From Chlamydiota bacterium (GTDB lineage: Bacteria > Chlamydiota > Chlamydiia > Chlamydiales > Simkaniaceae): a stretch of DNA of 14,707 nt. Of the stretch, positions 12,701 through 14,707 are shown piece by piece. Position numbers and translations under genes: made by a program. The notes beneath the pieces are model-generated. The model did no database searches, had not been told where the DNA came from, and was given only the letters and a program-made list of their open reading frames with translations. The first letter of the stretch is position 1. Each line of letters opens with the position of its first letter. The stretch lies in the NCBI GenBank assembly GCA_029556005.1, contig JAKQGT010000001.1, positions 1 through 14,707 of the forward strand, given 5' to 3'.

Positions 12701-14707
12701 CTATGAGACGGGGCTCCCTAAAGGAGCCTCCCGTATTTCTGGGAGTTCTAAGATTTTTCCTCCAGCAGCCAGGATCATCCCCTGACTTTCCACACCCATC
12801 AGTTTTGCAGGCTTTAAATTCGCAACAATAATGACTTTTCTCTTTAGAAGACTCTCAGCTTCAGGATAATGTTCTGCAATCCCTGAGACTACAGTCCGGT
12901 GTTCAAATCCCAAGTCTAGCTCGATTTTATAAAGCTTTTTGCTTTTGGGAACTTTTTCCACTTTCACGATTTGTGCAACTCTAAGATCTACCTTCTGAAA
13001 GGCATCAAAATCGATCGGGTTTTTAAGAGGGATAAAATCCCCCCTTTTCTCCACGCTGGGAGCTGCCCGCTTTGCAAGGGCACTTAGCTCTTCTTCAATC
13101 ACAGCATCCTCTACTTTGGTAAAGAGGATTTCAGGTTGAAGAAGTTGTTGATTAGGGGTAAATCCCCCTTCTAAAATGGCATTCCAATTGTGCTCGGCAA
13201 GGGGCGTTGAAAAACCTAAAAGAGTCCAAACTTTTTCAGCACTTCTGGGAATAATAGGATAAGAAATGAGGGCTAAATACTGTAAACATCGCAAGCAACA
13301 AGCAATCGTTGTGCGCATGCTGGGGACTAGGTCAGGATCCTTGGCTGCTTTCCACGGTTTTTTACTATCAAAGTAGGCATTTCCCACCTGTGCAAGCTCC
13401 ATAATCAGTTGGGATGCTTTCCGCAAATGAAAGTTTGTGTAGGCTTGATGAATGGCGCTCACAATCTCATCCATTTTCTCCATAAAGAGGGTATCTTCTC
13501 TTTCAAGATCCCCGTAAGGGGGGACCTGAGATCCACACTGATTCTTTGCAAAGACTAAGACGCGATTGACGAGATTCCCATATTTCCCCAAAAGCTCAGA
13601 ATTACAGCGAAGTTGGAAGTCCTTCCAAGAAAACTCGCTATCTTGGGTTTCTGGAGCATTTGCAGCAATCGCATAGCGGATTTGATCGGCTGTAAATTTC
13701 TGAAAAAACTCTTCGAGATCGATATACCATCCTGCAGATTTACTAAACTGTTTCCCTTCTAAATTATAGAACTCATTGGCAGGCAGTTCATCTACGATTT
13801 TATAGGGCTGATCTTGTCCCATTGTCATCGCAGGGAAAAAAATCGCATGGAACGGGATATTATCTTTCCCAATAAAGTTCACAAGCTTGGTTTCTGGATC
13901 ACACCAGTACCCTTTCCAGGCATCGGGGTTCTTTTGCTTTAAGGCCCACTCTTTCGTGGCGGAGATATATCCAATAGGGGCATCAAACCAAACATACAGG
14001 ACCTTCCCTTCCGCTTCTTTTAAGGGAACAGGAATGCCCCAATCGGAATCCCGAGTGATCGCACGCGGCTTCAAGTCATCGATGTAGTTTTGAGCAAAAT
14101 GCATCACATTCGGCTTCCAGTGTTTTGTTTTGATCCAGGTAGAGAGTTGCTCTTTAAAAAGATCAAAACGGAGAAACCAGTGTTTGGTGGCTTTAAGTGC
14201 AAGGGGAGCACCTGTCAGTTTGGATTGGGGGTTTATTAAATCGGTTGCTTCGTAACTGGCTCCACACTTGGGGCACTCATCCCCCCTAGCTTCTGCGTAG
14301 CCACATTTTGGGCAAGTTCCCATCACGTAACGGTCGGCTAAAAAACGCCCATCTTTTTCGGAATAGAGTTGATCAGTGACTTTTTCTTCAATAAAACCAT
14401 TCTTCAAAAGATCGTTAAAGTACTCTTGGGTCGGTTTTACATGCCCTTCCCAAGTCGTTCGAGAGTAGTGATCAAAGCAGATCTCCATTTTCTCAAAAAA
14501 GTCTTGGAGCACTTTGTGGAAATGATCCACGTGCTCTTTGGGTGTACGCCCTGCCATCTCAGCACTGAGCGTGATGGCCACTCCATGTTCATCCGAGCCA
14601 CAAATATAGAGAACATCGCTCCCCAGAAGTCTTTGAAACCGAGCATAACAGTCCGCAGGCAAATAAGCCCCCGCAATATGTCCAAAATGGAGGGGGCCAT
14701 TTGCATA
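12701..14707 (-). CDS. metG: Methionyl-tRNA synthetase, 5' end outside window
   Basis: Charges tRNA-Met and initiator tRNA with methionine in the cytoplasm. 668 codons plus stop are present and the frame is open at the right edge; only the first ten or so residues (the usual M...ALP before YANGP) are missing. Class I signatures are seen: HFGH (residues 7-10 of the visible part, the HIGH motif), CGSDEHG (36-42), a zinc knuckle CPKC...CPKC (Cys 132, 135, 145, 148) and the KMSKS loop as QFSKS (320-324) within LEGKQFSKSAGW. DSDWGIPVP and FIGKDNIPFH match the core fold. The C-terminal ~105 residues (from about 565) form the EMAP/Trbp111-like tRNA-binding domain that dimerises the enzyme, with DLRVAQIVKVEKVP and GMILAAG. 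The in-frame TTG at 14662 is internal and not the start. It converges with the 35-aa ORF, with a 27-base gap. Confidence 0.98.
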   Translation of the reverse strand, partial: YANGPLHFGHIAGAYLPADCYARFQRLLGSDVLYICGSDEHGVAITLSAEMAGRTPKEHVDHFHKVLQDFFEKMEICFDHYSRTTWEGHVKPTQEYFNDLLKNGFIEEKVTDQLYSEKDGRFLADRYVMGTCPKCGYAEARGDECPKCGASYEATDLINPQSKLTGAPLALKATKHWFLRFDLFKEQLSTWIKTKHWKPNVMHFAQNYIDDLKPRAITRDSDWGIPVPLKEAEGKVLYVWFDAPIGYISATKEWALKQKNPDAWKGYWCDPETKLVNFIGKDNIPFHAIFFPAMTMGQDQPYKIVDELPANEFYNLEGKQFSKSAGWYIDLEEFFQKFTADQIRYAIAANAPETQDSEFSWKDFQLRCNSELLGKYGNLVNRVLVFAKNQCGSQVPPYGDLEREDTLFMEKMDEIVSAIHQAYTNFHLRKASQLIMELAQVGNAYFDSKKPWKAAKDPDLVPSMRTTIACCLRCLQYLALISYPIIPRSAEKVWTLLGFSTPLAEHNWNAILEGGFTPNQQLLQPEILFTKVEDAVIEEELSALAKRAAPSVEKRGDFIPLKNPIDFDAFQKVDLRVAQIVKVEKVPKSKKLYKIELDLGFEHRTVVSGIAEHYPEAESLLKRKVIIVANLKPAKLMGVESQGMILAAGGKILELPEIREAPLGSPVS

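Noticed and set aside
14660..14662. TTG as metG start codon
   Set aside because: Residues before it (YANGPLHFGHIAGAY) are the conserved catalytic N-terminus, so the real start is outside the window.
14437..14706. Open frame of 89 codons overlapping the start of metG
   Set aside because: It lies in another frame of metG, whose HIGH-motif region is read through to the edge; it has no family features.
1..14707. CRISPR arrays, IS elements, rRNA
   Set aside because: No regularly spaced repeats, transposase frames or rRNA-like conserved stretches were seen anywhere in the window.

Overview
The window looks like chromosomal DNA of a chlamydia-like (environmental Chlamydiae) bacterium, with Simkania- or Waddlia-type relatives the most natural guess. 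This is an inference. It rests on two things: the methionyl-tRNA synthetase, whose KMSKS loop reads QFSKS followed by AGWYIDLEEFF (a form I recall from chlamydial MetG), and the mix of conserved housekeeping genes with very large lineage-specific proteins of no recognisable family. No plasmid, phage, IS or CRISPR signature is visible.

Layout, left to right. (1) Positions 1-641, minus strand: a two-gene module of a small winged-helix regulator and an overlapping nucleotidyltransferase that runs off the left edge. Its sigma70-like promoter carries a palindromic operator and an extra half-site just before the start codon. (2) 717-3303, minus: a secreted S46-family dipeptidyl-peptidase and, upstream of it, a TM2-domain membrane protein, each with its own plausible promoter. 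(3) 3275-8775, minus: an operon of a ~13-helix membrane protein (550 aa, GTG start) and a 1237-aa soluble protein separated by only three bases. I recognise neither. (4) 8801-9933, minus: a membrane fatty-acid desaturase in visibly AT-richer DNA. (5) 10023-10199, minus: tRNA-Asn(GUU) with its promoter and a long inverted repeat directly behind its 3' end. (6) 10240-12381, plus: recD2 helicase. (7) 12473-12673, plus: a promoter, a structured leader and a 35-aa, extremely basic protein that resembles the bS22/COX24-type small ribosomal proteins. (8) 12701-14707, minus: metG, missing only its first codons at the right edge.

Functionally the window is a patchwork and not one pathway: translation (tRNA-Asn, MetRS, the probable small ribosomal protein), DNA repair (RecD2), periplasmic peptide use (S46 peptidase), lipid modification (desaturase), a toxin-antitoxin-like regulator/nucleotidyltransferase pair, and an uncharacterised membrane/soluble protein pair. 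The last two, together with the small basic ORF, are the parts most worth following up.
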